Origin: Aquiflexum lacus
GTDB lineage: Bacteria; Bacteroidota; Bacteroidia; Cytophagales; Cyclobacteriaceae
NCBI RefSeq assembly: GCF_015476655.1
Contig: NZ_JABFHF010000004.1
Span: forward strand, 1-64,000
Direction of reading: 5' to 3'
Length of the DNA: 64,000 nt
Shown: positions 25,755 to 35,365 of the stretch, piece by piece
How positions within the stretch are numbered: position 1 is the first letter of the stretch
Layout: every line of letters starts with the position of its first letter
Notes under the pieces: generated by a model
What the model was told of the DNA's origin: nothing
The model's input: only the letters and a program-made list of their open reading frames with translations
Database searches by the model: none
Made by a program: the position numbers and the translations under genes

Positions 25755-27295
25755 CACAACTCCAAACAAATTTTCACAAAAAATCCATCCTATGGGTAAT
25801 TATCCTAAATACATTCTTAGGATGCAGCGCCCCAAATACGGAATCTATTGACCTTTCGGAACTCACTGTTTCCGAAATTCATGAAGCATACCAAAGTGGT
25901 AAATTCAATAGCCAACAATTGGTACAGGCATATTTGGATAGGATAGAAGAGATGGACAAGGACATCAATTCGATCAGCATGGTAAATCCCAATGCTATGG
26001 AAATGGCAAAAGCCTTGGATAAGGAGTTTCAACAAACAAAAACCCTGCGCCCCCTTCATGGCATTCCCCTGATTGTAAAAGATAATATCAATACCAAAGG
26101 ATTACCTACCACAGCCGGATCTCTGGCTTTGCAGGACTTTTACCCGGAGGAAGATGCCTTTATCATCAAAAAACTGGTAGCCGCTGGAGCGATTGTTATC
26201 GCCAAATCCAACATGGCTGAATGGGCATTCAGCCCGATGCATTCTGAAAGCTCAACTGCAGGCATTACCAGAAATCCTTATAATCTCGACCATGTTCCGG
26301 CAGGTTCAAGTGGAGGGACAGGTGCCTCCATGGCTTCAAATTTCGGGACAATTGGCTTGGGTACGGATACTGGTAATTCTATCAGGGGACCATCTTCCCA
26401 CAATGCATTGGTTGGTTTCCGGACGACCCTGGGACTGGTTAGCAGAGAGGGAATAGTGCCCCTTTATCTTAGAAATGATGTGGTAGGTCCCATGTGCAGG
26501 ACGGTCGAAGATGCAGTGAAAGTGCTGGAAGTCATTGCGGGATATGATCCCCAGGATTCCTTAACACTGTATTCCGAAGGAAAAATCCCTTCCAATTACA
26601 CCCAGTATCTGGAGAGGGAAGGACTAAAGGGTGCAAGAATAGGCGTATTGAGAAACCTGGTGGACAATAATCCTGATGATGAAGTTTATGCGCTTTTCGA
26701 AAAAGCGCTGTTTGATATGGAGGAACAGGGGGCTGAGATCATCGAAAATGTGGAAATAGCCGATTTCGATAAGCTCAGTCAGGATCAATGGTGTCCCACA
26801 TTTCGTTTGGATTTGGAGGATTTTCTTAAGACTTATGTCAAAAGGGATACGGTCCAAACCTTGGAAGATATCATGCGAATAGGTTCCAAGTCAGCCTATA
26901 CCAGAGACAGAATGGAGCGCTTGTCATCCAATACCCTGCGTCGGGAAAACCCTGAAATTCCTTGTGGAGATGCCTATACAGATATCAGAAGGGTGGCCTT
27001 TAGGGAGGCCATCGAAAATAAAATGGATGAATTGCAATTGGATGCTTTGGTATACCCCTCCTGGAATAACAAACCTGCCCGGATCACATTTTTTGAAGAG
27101 GAATATAAAGGGGATAACAGTCAGATTATCTCACCCCATACCGGGCAACCCGCCTTTACCGTTCCCATGGGATATACTTCCGAAAACCTTCCGGCAGGCA
27201 TACAGTTTTTGGGTAGGATGTTTGATGAACCGGTTTTGATCAAACTGACCTATGCCTATGAACAGGCAACCATGAACCGCAAAAGTCCGAATTAA
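25751..27295 (+). CDS. Lipoprotein amidase (amidase signature family)
   Basis: The 514-residue enzyme hydrolyses an amide bond with a Ser-cisSer-Lys triad, which can be placed as Lys110 (IVKDNINTKG), Ser186 (AGSSGG) and Ser210 (GTDTGNSIRGP). The 24-residue spacing between the two serines is that of the family. The usual DTGGS reads DTGNS, a mild deviation next to the nucleophile. The N-terminus has a lipoprotein-like signal ending in FLGC (Cys25), so the enzyme is probably envelope-anchored rather than the cytoplasmic GatA, and no GatB/GatC genes are nearby. The substrate is unknown. Confidence 0.93.
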   Translation: MTQLQTNFHKKSILWVIILNTFLGCSAPNTESIDLSELTVSEIHEAYQSGKFNSQQLVQAYLDRIEEMDKDINSISMVNPNAMEMAKALDKEFQQTKTLRPLHGIPLIVKDNINTKGLPTTAGSLALQDFYPEEDAFIIKKLVAAGAIVIAKSNMAEWAFSPMHSESSTAGITRNPYNLDHVPAGSSGGTGASMASNFGTIGLGTDTGNSIRGPSSHNALVGFRTTLGLVSREGIVPLYLRNDVVGPMCRTVEDAVKVLEVIAGYDPQDSLTLYSEGKIPSNYTQYLEREGLKGARIGVLRNLVDNNPDDEVYALFEKALFDMEEQGAEIIENVEIADFDKLSQDQWCPTFRLDLEDFLKTYVKRDTVQTLEDIMRIGSKSAYTRDRMERLSSNTLRRENPEIPCGDAYTDIRRVAFREAIENKMDELQLDALVYPSWNNKPARITFFEEEYKGDNSQIISPHTGQPAFTVPMGYTSENLPAGIQFLGRMFDEPVLIKLTYAYEQATMNRKSPN

Positions 27296-27334
27296 GTCTA
27301 CTTCAAATCCCTAAACATTTCCTTATAACATAGG

Positions 27335-27395
27335 TAAAAAAATCTGTGAAAATCTGCCAAATCAGCGTTATCCAAATGATCGGGACAGGTCCAGC
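27335..27395. repeat. Inverted repeat flanking the serine hydrolase gene, left copy
   Basis: The reverse complement of this roughly 60-bp stretch matches 28684-28741 at about 80% by eye (shared blocks GGACCTGT, CCGAT, ACGCTGATTT, CAGATTTT or CTGATTTT). The two copies face each other around the minus-strand serine hydrolase gene. It also contains TCGGGACAGG, half of the CCTGTCCCGA palindrome type seen inside the 1773-residue kinase gene. Confidence 0.6.
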
Positions 27396-27442
27396 GTTCC
27401 ATTTAATACCTAAATTGTATTGAAGATCAATTCAATTTCAAT

Positions 27443-28540
27443 TTACCACCCCCTCAAAGCCTCCACAGCCCCCTTGATCAATTGGTCTTTGGACTCATGG
27501 GCATTGTTGTTCAACAGGATCAAGGTTTTGTTTTGGTCAATAAAGCGCATGATCAGGGTTTTGTATCCCGGATTGTCTCCGGTGTGGGATACGATTTTAT
27601 GAAAATCCGGATCTTCACTCAAATCCCAGCCAAAGCCATAGTTACTTAAACTCCCATCATTCAAAGTTTGAGGTGAAAAAGCCAATTCCAAAGTTTCCTT
27701 ACTTACCAAAGTACCCGCATATAAAGCCTGATCCCAGATCAATAGATCCTTTGCCGTACTGCTGACCCTTCCGGGCCCTTTTCTGTTTCCCAACCAAACC
27801 GTATAATCAGAAGAATGGAATTTATTGGCATTGATATAATTCCCGTTTTCATCTTTCAGATGACCTGCAGCAAAATTGGGTACCTTGGCTTTTTCCTCCA
27901 AAGTCCGGATATCGGTATTGCCCATGCCCAAGGGTTTGAATATCCATTCCCGGGACAGTTCGATAAAATCCCTGCCGGTGACTTTTTCCACGATACTGGC
28001 CAGAAACACATAGGCAGTATTGCTGTATTCATATTTTTCTCCGGGTTGGGCCAACATGGGCGGTTGGTATTTGCGCAGGTATTCCAAAATAGCTGCATTG
28101 TCGGCTACCTTGCTTTTGTCCCAATGCTTGTCCATGACAGCCTGATAATCCGGCAGACCATTGGTATGGGTCAGTAATTGCCTGATGGTGATGCCAGGAT
28201 AAGGAATGTCCAGATAATCAGTGAGTTCGTCATCATAAGTCAAAAGCCCTTGTTCTGCACATTTCATCACCATCATGGCCGTAAACTGTTTGGAAACAGA
28301 GGCCATTTCAAAAACATCGGTGGTTTGAAGTGGGATTTTCTGCTCAAAAGAGCGGTAGCCTGTGGCTTTTTCAAAAACCACCTCCCCATCCAAAGCCAAA
28401 AGCAATACGCCCGAAAAACCTTTTGATTCAGCTTCTGCAAAGGCTTTTTCGGCTACAGAGATTTGAGCTGAAACTATGGGACTAAACAACAGGAGGATTA
28501 AAAATGTAAATATCGAAATGTTGGTATTGTTTGAGTTCAT
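27443..28540 (-). CDS. Serine hydrolase of the class C beta-lactamase/S12 family
   Basis: The 365-residue secreted protein has a signal peptide (about 1-25) and the three active-site motifs of penicillin-recognising serine hydrolases: Ser81-x-x-Lys84 (SVSK), Tyr172-Ser-Asn174 (YSN), and HTG near residue 317 in place of KTG. Such enzymes include beta-lactamase-like peptidases and esterases; a role in resistance cannot be claimed from the sequence. It is the only minus-strand gene after 4223. It lies between two oppositely oriented repeats at 27335-27395 and 28684-28741, so it may be a separately acquired cassette. Confidence 0.93.
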   Translation of the reverse strand: MNSNNTNISIFTFLILLLFSPIVSAQISVAEKAFAEAESKGFSGVLLLALDGEVVFEKATGYRSFEQKIPLQTTDVFEMASVSKQFTAMMVMKCAEQGLLTYDDELTDYLDIPYPGITIRQLLTHTNGLPDYQAVMDKHWDKSKVADNAAILEYLRKYQPPMLAQPGEKYEYSNTAYVFLASIVEKVTGRDFIELSREWIFKPLGMGNTDIRTLEEKAKVPNFAAGHLKDENGNYINANKFHSSDYTVWLGNRKGPGRVSSTAKDLLIWDQALYAGTLVSKETLELAFSPQTLNDGSLSNYGFGWDLSEDPDFHKIVSHTGDNPGYKTLIMRFIDQNKTLILLNNNAHESKDQLIKGAVEALRGW

Positions 28541-28842
28541 GATTAGGTATTCTAGTTTGAAATGTAATTTCTAAATCTGCCAATTAAATTGGGGAAATTC
28601 AACAACTTTAGTATTGAAAAGGGAAAGAGATTTATTCATTATTTATGACTATTTCCTAGATAGAACGGTTTTCAATAGCACGCAGGACCTGTTCCGATTA
28701 TCGGGATGACGCTGATTTAGTAGATATTCACTGATTTTTATAATCTGTGTTCATCCGCAAAATCAACATCATCAGCGTTCCATATTTTAATCAATGTAAA
28801 GGTTTGAAATAAATAAACGATATTCAATTAATCAAAAAATCC
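28541..28842. other. 302 bp divergent intergenic region
   Basis: No gene is visible. The stretch separates the divergent serine hydrolase and CysQ genes, so it must hold both promoters. It contains the right copy of the inverted repeat (28684-28741), followed by further repeat-like text to about 28785 (for example AATCTGTG and TCATCAGCGTTCC, also seen in or near the left copy). Confidence 0.6.
28684..28741. repeat. Inverted repeat flanking the serine hydrolase gene, right copy
   Basis: This is the partner of 27335-27395 in opposite orientation. It contains the small palindrome TCCGAT-TATCGGGA preceded by GGACCTGT. That arrangement resembles the in-frame palindrome at 55260-55283 within the 1773-residue kinase gene (CCTGTCCCGA-GAA-TCGGGA). 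Confidence 0.6.
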
Positions 28843-29634
28843 ATGAATCCCGATTTCAAGCAAATTAACATCCTCACAGAATTAGCCAAATCAGCCGCTC
28901 TCATTGCAGGCAAGAAAATCCTTGAAGTTTACCATTCCGATGAAATCGGTCTCACTTTAAAAGAAGACCAATCCCCCTTAACCTTGGCGGACCAAGCGGC
29001 TCACAAAGTAATCGTATCTGTTCTGGAGGACACCAATTTGCCGATTCTATCTGAAGAAGGTGCCGATATCCCCTATTCGATCCGAAAAGATTGGGAATAT
29101 TATTGGTTGGTCGATCCTTTGGACGGTACCAAGGAATTTGTTAAAAGAAACGGGGAGTTTACCGTCAATATCGCGCTGATACATCTCGGAAAACCCATAA
29201 TGGGTGTGGTCTATGCGCCAGTTTTGGATTGGTTGTATTGGGGCAGTAAAGAATCCGGTGCCTGGAAACAAGGAGGTAATCAGGAACCTGTAAGGCTGAG
29301 CAAGGTTACTGATAATGAAATCAAAACAATCGTAGCCAGCAGGTCCCATATGAATCAAGAGACAAAGGATTTCATTGCCAAATATCCTAAAGTCAAGGTA
29401 ACCAACATGGGTTCCTCTTTGAAAATTACGCTTGTGGCCGAAAACAAAGCTCAGCTATATCCCCGCTTTGGGCCAACAATGGAGTGGGACACGGCTGCGG
29501 CACATGCCATTGTATTGGCAATGGGAGGAGATGTAATAAACTTACCGGAGCTTACTCCTTTAATTTACAACAAAGAAAACCTGCTGAACCCATCCTTTTT
29601 GGTGGTGGCATCTACTATGCTTAGCCCAGGTTGA
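28843..29634 (+). CDS. cysQ: 3'(2'),5'-bisphosphate nucleotidase CysQ
   Basis: The 263-residue enzyme removes the 3'-phosphate from adenosine 3',5'-bisphosphate (PAP), a by-product of sulfate activation, and acts on the cytoplasmic side. It has the inositol-phosphatase-type metal motifs: a Glu-Glu pair in LSEEGAD, WLVDPLDGTKEF (about 88-99), and EWDTAAAHAIV (about 214-224). Length and motif order match CysQ. Related inositol monophosphatases are the main alternative, but GTKEFVKRNGEFTVNIAL is characteristic of CysQ. Confidence 0.93.
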   Translation: MNPDFKQINILTELAKSAALIAGKKILEVYHSDEIGLTLKEDQSPLTLADQAAHKVIVSVLEDTNLPILSEEGADIPYSIRKDWEYYWLVDPLDGTKEFVKRNGEFTVNIALIHLGKPIMGVVYAPVLDWLYWGSKESGAWKQGGNQEPVRLSKVTDNEIKTIVASRSHMNQETKDFIAKYPKVKVTNMGSSLKITLVAENKAQLYPRFGPTMEWDTAAAHAIVLAMGGDVINLPELTPLIYNKENLLNPSFLVVASTMLSPG

Positions 29635-29649
29635 TTTTTCGACTTTTAA

Positions 29650-29704
29650 TTTTCTTCGGGAAAGTTTTTAATGGCTTTGGGACAGTAAAAGGGGTCATTC
29701 GTCC
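29650..29704. repeat. Direct repeat upstream of the SnoaL-like gene, copy 1
   Basis: About 55 bp from TTTTCTTCGG to TTCGTCC match 30533-30586. The central 24 bp are identical except for no substitutions that I can see (beginning AAAGTTTTTAATGG). The two copies have the same orientation and enclose the secreted SnoaL-like gene and its terminator, about 880 bp apart. Confidence 0.75.
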
Positions 29705-29800
29705 CTGATTGATTTGAATACCAATTAATTATCAAGTCATTAGATTGAGAATCAATGTTGATTCGGAAATTTATTTTGTTCTAACCTAACTCAATCTTTT

Positions 29801-30325
29801 ATGAAAATTTTAAAAATTACAATGGCCTTAGCTTTGCTAATGATACTGACGCCGATGATTTCGAACGCTCAGGATCAAGTGGTGACGCTTGAATTTCAGA
29901 ATGCTGCTACAGCTTTGGAAGTGGTACAGAAATATACCAAAGCACTTCAGGCCGGGGATGTAGCTACGATGAATGCGCAATTCGCACCAAATGCGATGAT
30001 CTATGGCTTGGGAGGAGGCTTAGACTCACTAACAGTAGCCCAACACAAGGAATATTACACCAATAGTACCAACCAATTCAAACATACCCTTTCGGGAGAG
30101 CTTTATCTGCCTGTCAAAGTGACCAATAATTGGAACGAGGGGGAATGGATTTTATCTTGGGGCACCAATACCCTTCAGCACAAAGCAACAGGTAAAATCA
30201 TAACAGTTCCCTATCATACAGCTGGGACGGTAGTGAATGGTAAGATTACATTTTTACGCTACTGGTACGATATGCTCAATATTATGGAAGCGCAAGGATT
30301 CGAAATCAAACCACCATCCAATTAA
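29801..30325 (+). CDS. Secreted SnoaL-like (NTF2-fold) protein
   Basis: The 174-residue protein has a signal peptide (about 1-23) and one NTF2-like domain. The opening helix is VVQKYTKALQAGDVATMNAQ, followed by FAPNAMIYGLG, a strand-rich middle with the tryptophans NNWNEGEWILSWG, and the closing segment GTVVNGKITFLRYWYDMLNI. It is probably periplasmic or exported. No catalytic residues can be assigned. The gene has its own strong terminator at 30361-30400 and lies between two direct repeats. Loss by recombination between them would remove exactly this gene. Confidence 0.85.
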   Translation: MKILKITMALALLMILTPMISNAQDQVVTLEFQNAATALEVVQKYTKALQAGDVATMNAQFAPNAMIYGLGGGLDSLTVAQHKEYYTNSTNQFKHTLSGELYLPVKVTNNWNEGEWILSWGTNTLQHKATGKIITVPYHTAGTVVNGKITFLRYWYDMLNIMEAQGFEIKPPSN

Positions 30326-30360
30326 ATTTTTTAAAAAATCTAGAACCACCAATTTTTATA

Positions 30361-30400
30361 GGGCTTTTGAATATGACTTTTTCAAAAGCCCATTTTTTTT
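30361..30400 (+). terminator. Rho-independent terminator of the SnoaL-like gene
   Basis: GGGCTTTTGAA (30361-30371) and TTCAAAAGCCC (30381-30391) form a perfect 11-bp stem with a 9-nt loop. A run of eight T residues follows at 30393-30400. It lies 36 bp after the stop codon. Confidence 0.92.
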
Positions 30401-30532
30401 GAATAACCAAAGCAATCAAGTATTCCTAGTACATGGAATATTTCAGATCAACGATAACTCTTCTCTTCATCATGGCTCTTCTTAGAAATCATTTTTTTGT
30501 TAAATGAATTTAAAAAAAAAAACCAACCTTAG

Positions 30533-30586
30533 TTTTCTTCGGAAAGTTTTTAATGGCTTTGGGACAATAAAACCATACGTTCGTCC
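30533..30586. repeat. Direct repeat downstream of the SnoaL-like gene, copy 2
   Basis: This is the partner of 29650-29704 in the same orientation, differing mainly by one missing G after CTTCGG and a few changes in the last third (AAAACCATAC against AAAAGGGGTCA). Confidence 0.75.
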
Positions 30587-30730
30587 TTCTTCGGTTTCAA
30601 TAAATCCAGTATTTTTTAATTTGAACAAAAACGTAAAAAATAATTCTAAAACTCTCTTATGCAGCCAAAGCTACATGAGATTAAATCCAAAAAATTAGCT
30701 ATAAATCATTATATTAAAGTTTGATTCCTC

Positions 30731-30748
30731 TTTAAAGCTAGCTTTAAA
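30731..30748. promoter_or_regulatory. 18-bp perfect palindrome upstream of the response regulator gene
   Basis: TTTAAAGCTAGCTTTAAA reads the same on both strands. It sits about 118 bp upstream of the receiver gene that opens the signalling cluster. Its size and symmetry suit a dimeric repressor or activator site, but no regulator is known and no second copy was noticed. Confidence 0.4.
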
Positions 30749-30865
30749 ATTTACCCTTCTAATACAAAGAATATTCTTTATAAGTCTAATACAATAAATG
30801 ATGATTTGCATAAGGTTTAAGCTAAAAATTCAATTAAAATAAATATAAAAATAAACACATAGAAC

Positions 30866-31249
30866 ATGAAATTTTTAGTGGTAGATGATGAAAAAGATGT
30901 CGAGATGTTGTTTCGGCAGAAACTCAGAAAAGAAATCCGAAGTGGGGCCATAGAATTGGTCTTCGCCTTTTCTGGTCAGGAAGCATTGGAAATTCTGGAA
31001 AGTACGCAACCACCTGAAGTGATGTACATTTTTTCGGATATCAATATGCCGGGGATGTCGGGCCTTCAGCTATTGGAAAAAGTCAAAACTTTGTTCCCAC
31101 AGATCCAAGTAAGCATGATCTCAGCCTACGGTGACAGTGACAACCACAACAAAGCCATGAGTTCAGGCGCAAAGGAGTTCTTTACCAAACCCATAGATTT
31201 TGATTCGCTCAAAAGTGAAGTGGAACAAATTCTCAAAGAGCAGGCCTAA
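30866..31249 (+). CDS. Receiver-only response regulator (CheY-like)
   Basis: This 127-residue protein is a single receiver domain without an output domain. The acidic pair is in LVVDDEKDVE, the phosphorylated Asp is in FSDINMPGMSG (about 58), the switch Ser is in MISAYGD, and the conserved Lys is in FFTKPIDF. It is the first gene of the 30-kb run of kinases on the same strand and the only separate receiver in the window. It is therefore the natural phosphate acceptor for some or all of these kinases, none of which (apart from the distant gene at 123) carries its own receiver. It would act by protein-protein contact or as a phosphate relay. Confidence 0.94.
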   Translation: MKFLVVDDEKDVEMLFRQKLRKEIRSGAIELVFAFSGQEALEILESTQPPEVMYIFSDINMPGMSGLQLLEKVKTLFPQIQVSMISAYGDSDNHNKAMSSGAKEFFTKPIDFDSLKSEVEQILKEQA

Positions 31250-31441
31250 GCACTTTAATTGGACATAAAGATTACCCGATGCAAAAAGCAAAAAGTATGG
31301 CGGAAGCTTTACGGATGATTTAAGAAGTCTTGTGAAAAAGCTATCCAAAAGGTGAATTAGAAACCCTTTGGACGCTCGATTTGCTTGTCTAAGATATTTT
31401 ATGCCATAACCAAAAAATAATTCCCCAAAACAGTTTTGTTC

Positions 31442-34400
31442 ATGAACCAACCTATCCTTAAATCCCCTCGGTTAATCATTTTTCTCTTTAGTTTGCTTTG
31501 GGCATATACTTCAGAAGTAAATTCCCAAGAAATCAATCTAGAGACCATTTCCATCTCCAATGGCTTGGCTTCACCTATGGTCATGAATGTCATGCAGGAT
31601 AGCCATGGTTTGCTTTGGTTCAGTACAGGAAATGGAGTCCAGCGCTACGATGGCTATAATTGGAAAACTTACCGAAACATCATCGGAAACCCGAACAGCC
31701 CTCAGCACAACTCTACTTTTGACATAGCAGAAGATGCCGATGGAAACCTATGGATCGCCAATGAGCTGGGCCTCACCTATTTCGACCGGGCAAAAAATAC
31801 CTTCAAAAATTACAATGTAGATTCCATATTCCAAACTTCGGGAGCAGCTCGAACCATCCAGGTTCTCCCGGATTCTCAAGGAAGAGTTTGGGCCACAACT
31901 ATTGGATTTGAAATTATCCAGTTTGATCCGGATTCTGATAGCTGGATACTTGCTCCCTACATGAATATCAATGGAAAGCCCGCTGTCCATTCTTCCCTCT
32001 CCATGTGTCTTTACGAAGATTCGCAAGGAGGAATTTGGGGAGGTTCCTCTCTTCATGGATTGATGTATTTGCCCAAAGGAGCAAATGAGTTCAGTCCTAT
32101 CAAATTTGACATAGATAATACCCTGAACAGCTTCGAAAATACCATTACCCATATCTATCAGGACAAAGATAGAATTCTATGGATTACAAGCAGAAAGGGA
32201 ATCTACAAGTATGATGTGGAAAAGAACAAGCTTCGTGAAATCGTCAGCTATGAAACAGGCAATGAGGATATCGCAACTTTTAAAAATTCAATTGTAGAGG
32301 ATTTTGACGGAAATATTTGGGTATTAAATAACTACCGTGGCGTACTCAAATTTGATGGCAATAGCGATCAGTACTCCGAGGTGTTTATCCCAGGAAATCG
32401 GAAAATGAACACTGGTTATTGGACCAATCGATTTACTGAATTGACCATTGACAGAAGTGGGATTTTTTGGTTTGGTTCGCGTGGCGAGGGTCTTTTCAAA
32501 TACGATCCTGTCAATCAGCCCTTCAAGTATTTCAGTCACGACCCCCAAAATCCAGCTTCCTTAAGTTCCGGGGGCACCTACGGTTTATTTGCTTCGAAAA
32601 TCACTCCGGGAAAAATCTTTGTGGGTACCCGAGGAAATGGAATTAATGTTTTTAGCGAATCAAACGAAAATATCCAGAAAGTAAACTTTTCATCGTCCAA
32701 TGACATGTTTGGAGGGTCTGCCAGAGCCATCCATGAGCAAGCAGATGGTACCCTTTGGATTGGTACTTGGGGAGATGGCCTGATCAAAATGGACCAAAAC
32801 TATCAAGAGCTCAAACGATTCAAACGCACTGCGGGGAACAATGCAAGTAGCTTACCCAATGACCAGGTCAGGGTAATCCGAGAGGATAAAAAGGGAAACC
32901 TTTGGGTGGGAACCAATGGTGGACTGGCCATCTTTAATCCTGCTACAGAAACCTTTGAAGAAATCGTTAGTCAATATAGCCAAACTTATTCTCAAGAAAT
33001 CCTGGACCAAATCAGAACCTGGTTGGAAACAGACCGGGAGATTGCCAGTATTGAGCGTGTGGGTCAAAGTGAGGAACTCACACAGGGATTTGAAATAAGG
33101 GAGCGAGGTACCTATTATGTAGTAACTGTTGGAGAAGGAGACCCTGCAAGTATGGCGGACTACGGTTGGCTTCAAAATGCCTCCGGTGAAACCATTATCG
33201 GGATGGAAACCATGGAAGACTCATTTTGGGCAGGAGGAGGCCTTAAAAACCGACTTCAGATTGCTCAAATAGAATTAAATCCGGGGTCTTACTCCCTTCG
33301 CTACTCCTCCGATGATAGTCACCATTACGATAGCTGGAATGTTCCGGAACCAGAGTTTTTACCGCTTTATGGAATAGCCATTTTCAAACAGGAAGATCAG
33401 ATAGAAAGTCAATCGCTTGTTGTAGATGTAAATGAGCAAAAAGCAGAAATTATCATTCAGGATGCCAATATCTCAGATATAGAAATAGGAGAAAAATACA
33501 TCTGGATCTCCAGTATCAACGCCGGTGTGACTCGGATAGATCCTGAAACCAATGCGGTGAAGTTTTACACCAGTGATCCCATGGATCCTTCCGCACTTAG
33601 CGACAGACAGGTTTTTGATGTGCTGGAGAAAGACGGGCTTCTTTGGATGGCCACGTACGGGGGTATCAATATTTTGGACATAGCCACCGATGAAGTCTCC
33701 TACTACACCGAGCAGGATGGTTTGCCTACCAATTTTATTGAAACCGTATTGCCTGGTGAAAATGGGGAAATGTGGTTTTCAAGCCAAAATGGATTGATTC
33801 AAATGATGCAAAATGAAGCCTTGGACAAGGTCACATTTATCAACTATAACGAAAAAGACGGTATAGGGGGAGAGTCCTTTCTTTCTCTCGCTGCTGTAAA
33901 AACTCCTGCTGGCAATTTCTTTTTCGGAGGAGATCACGGGCTCACCACTTTTTCCTCGGTGGCATCCAATAAAATCGCTCCCTCAATTATCATTTCCAAT
34001 CTTTTGCTTTCCAATCGCTCCGTGTATGATATGGGGGAAGAATCGCCTTTGGAGGTGGACTTGCTTTCAACAGATGAAATCACCCTTCGCCACGATCAAA
34101 ATGATCTCAGTTTTGAATTTGCAGCACTTCACTATGCCAATCCTTCCAAAAACCAATATGCCCACATGCTTGAAGGATTGGATCAGGATTGGATTTATGA
34201 CAACAGAAACTTTGCTTCCTACACCAATCTCGCATCGGGAACCTACACCTTTAAAGTCATCGCATCCAATGCCTATGGCGTTTGGAACGACGTTGGAAAA
34301 TCATTGACCATCACCCTTCTTCCTCCTTGGTGGAAAACTTGGTGGGCATATACCCTTTATGGCCTCTCTTTAATTTTCGTAGGAATAGTTGCCTACTCCG

Positions 34401-35335
34401 GACTGAAGCGAAGAATCCGGATGAAGGAACGAGCACAAAACCTAGAGCGGGAGGTAGCCCAATCCAAGGAGATTGAAAAGGCCTACACCAAATTAAAAGA
34501 AACCCAATCACAATTGATCCAATCCGAGAAAATGGCTTCGCTGGGTGAACTCACCGCCGGCATCGCTCACGAAATCCAAAACCCATTGAACTTTGTAAAT
34601 AACTTCTCTGAAGTCAGCGAAGAGCTAGTTGATGAAATGAACGAGGAGCTAGAAAATGGTGACATAGAAGAAGCCAAAGCCATTGGAAAAGATTTGAAAG
34701 AGAATTTAAATAAAATAAAACACCACGGAAAACGAGCGGAAGGAATCGTCAAGGGCATGCTGGAGCATAGTAGAAATACTGCAAGTGATAAAATTCCTAC
34801 CAACATCAATGCACTCGCTGATGAATTTTTGCGCTTAAGCTATCATGGGTTACGGGCCAAAGATAAAAGTTTCTCTGCTGACTTTGAAACCGATTTAGAT
34901 CCAAATCTACCCCTCTTAAACGTCGTAGCCCAAGATATTGGGCGCGTTATTTTGAATTTGATCAACAATGCATTCTATGCAGTCGGGCAAAGAGCAAAAT
35001 CATTTGTAGAATCAGGTAATTCAGAGAGCACTTATTATCCAAAAGTAAAGGTTCAAACCCGGATGGTCGACCTGGCAGGCAATGCAGGTGGAGTAGAGAT
35101 CTGCATCAAAGACAATGGTGGAGGTATCCCAAAAGCCATCAGGGACAAAATTTTCCAACCATTCTTCACTACTAAACCTACCGGAAGCGGGACAGGTCTC
35201 GGTCTGAGTCTGAGTTACGACATCGTCAAGGCACATGGTGGAGACCTCCGTGTCAAAAGCCTGTCTGCCGGAGAGGCAGGCACCGAAGGAGAAGGAACGG
35301 AGATGATCATCTTTTTACCCAACGAAAATCTGTAA
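31442..35335 (+). CDS. Membrane histidine kinase with propeller sensor and an inserted beta-rich domain
   Basis: I use ATG 31442 (1297 residues) over the TTG two codons upstream. A signal peptide (about 1-26, ending VNSQ) leads to propeller blades ([29 protein letters not shown] and others). About 500-680 interrupts the propeller with a region rich in strands ([20 protein letters not shown], then [18 protein letters not shown]). Blades then resume ([15 protein letters not shown]). A Y_Y_Y domain (about 880-960) and a membrane span (about 963-985) follow, then a coiled coil and the kinase with [12 protein letters not shown] (His near 1042), N box LINNAF and [12 protein letters not shown]. There is no receiver. 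The last ATPase loop contains an in-frame hairpin sequence (35259-35281). The product should sense an extracytoplasmic signal and phosphorylate a separate receiver. Confidence 0.94.
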   Translation: MNQPILKSPRLIIFLFSLLWAYTSEVNSQEINLETISISNGLASPMVMNVMQDSHGLLWFSTGNGVQRYDGYNWKTYRNIIGNPNSPQHNSTFDIAEDADGNLWIANELGLTYFDRAKNTFKNYNVDSIFQTSGAARTIQVLPDSQGRVWATTIGFEIIQFDPDSDSWILAPYMNINGKPAVHSSLSMCLYEDSQGGIWGGSSLHGLMYLPKGANEFSPIKFDIDNTLNSFENTITHIYQDKDRILWITSRKGIYKYDVEKNKLREIVSYETGNEDIATFKNSIVEDFDGNIWVLNNYRGVLKFDGNSDQYSEVFIPGNRKMNTGYWTNRFTELTIDRSGIFWFGSRGEGLFKYDPVNQPFKYFSHDPQNPASLSSGGTYGLFASKITPGKIFVGTRGNGINVFSESNENIQKVNFSSSNDMFGGSARAIHEQADGTLWIGTWGDGLIKMDQNYQELKRFKRTAGNNASSLPNDQVRVIREDKKGNLWVGTNGGLAIFNPATETFEEIVSQYSQTYSQEILDQIRTWLETDREIASIERVGQSEELTQGFEIRERGTYYVVTVGEGDPASMADYGWLQNASGETIIGMETMEDSFWAGGGLKNRLQIAQIELNPGSYSLRYSSDDSHHYDSWNVPEPEFLPLYGIAIFKQEDQIESQSLVVDVNEQKAEIIIQDANISDIEIGEKYIWISSINAGVTRIDPETNAVKFYTSDPMDPSALSDRQVFDVLEKDGLLWMATYGGINILDIATDEVSYYTEQDGLPTNFIETVLPGENGEMWFSSQNGLIQMMQNEALDKVTFINYNEKDGIGGESFLSLAAVKTPAGNFFFGGDHGLTTFSSVASNKIAPSIIISNLLLSNRSVYDMGEESPLEVDLLSTDEITLRHDQNDLSFEFAALHYANPSKNQYAHMLEGLDQDWIYDNRNFASYTNLASGTYTFKVIASNAYGVWNDVGKSLTITLLPPWWKTWWAYTLYGLSLIFVGIVAYSGLKRRIRMKERAQNLEREVAQSKEIEKAYTKLKETQSQLIQSEKMASLGELTAGIAHEIQNPLNFVNNFSEVSEELVDEMNEELENGDIEEAKAIGKDLKENLNKIKHHGKRAEGIVKGMLEHSRNTASDKIPTNINALADEFLRLSYHGLRAKDKSFSADFETDLDPNLPLLNVVAQDIGRVILNLINNAFYAVGQRAKSFVESGNSESTYYPKVKVQTRMVDLAGNAGGVEICIKDNGGGIPKAIRDKIFQPFFTTKPTGSGTGLGLSLSYDIVKAHGGDLRVKSLSAGEAGTEGEGTEMIIFLPNENL
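35259..35281 (+). repeat. In-frame hairpin in the last ATPase loop, copy 1
   Basis: The coding strand reads GTCTGCC-GGAGA-GGCAGGC, an imperfect stem of about 8 bp with a 5-nt loop. It encodes SLSAGEAG between HGGDLRVK and GTEMIIFLP. Kinases at 46882, 50630 and 59930 have a much shorter linker here. The same sequence occurs at 38601-38623. Confidence 0.7.
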
Positions 35336-35365
35336 AAATGAAAATTACTGCCAAAAAATTGACTT

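Larger units (their letters stand above)
30326..30865. other. 540 bp intergenic region before the signalling cluster
   Basis: It contains the terminator of the SnoaL-like gene (30361-30400), the second direct-repeat copy (30533-30586) and an 18-bp perfect palindrome (30731-30748). The last 250 bp are very AT-rich and probably include the promoter of the response regulator gene. A 64-codon frame at 30504-30698 runs through the repeat and looks spurious. Confidence 0.65.

Noticed and set aside
27443-28540. A dedicated antibiotic-resistance beta-lactamase
   Set aside because: The motifs fit the broad S12 serine hydrolase family, including esterases and peptidases; nothing in the sequence singles out beta-lactams.
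30504-30698. A 64-codon frame between the SnoaL-like gene and the receiver gene
   Set aside because: It runs through the direct repeat and AT-rich leader, with low-complexity Asn/Lys composition.
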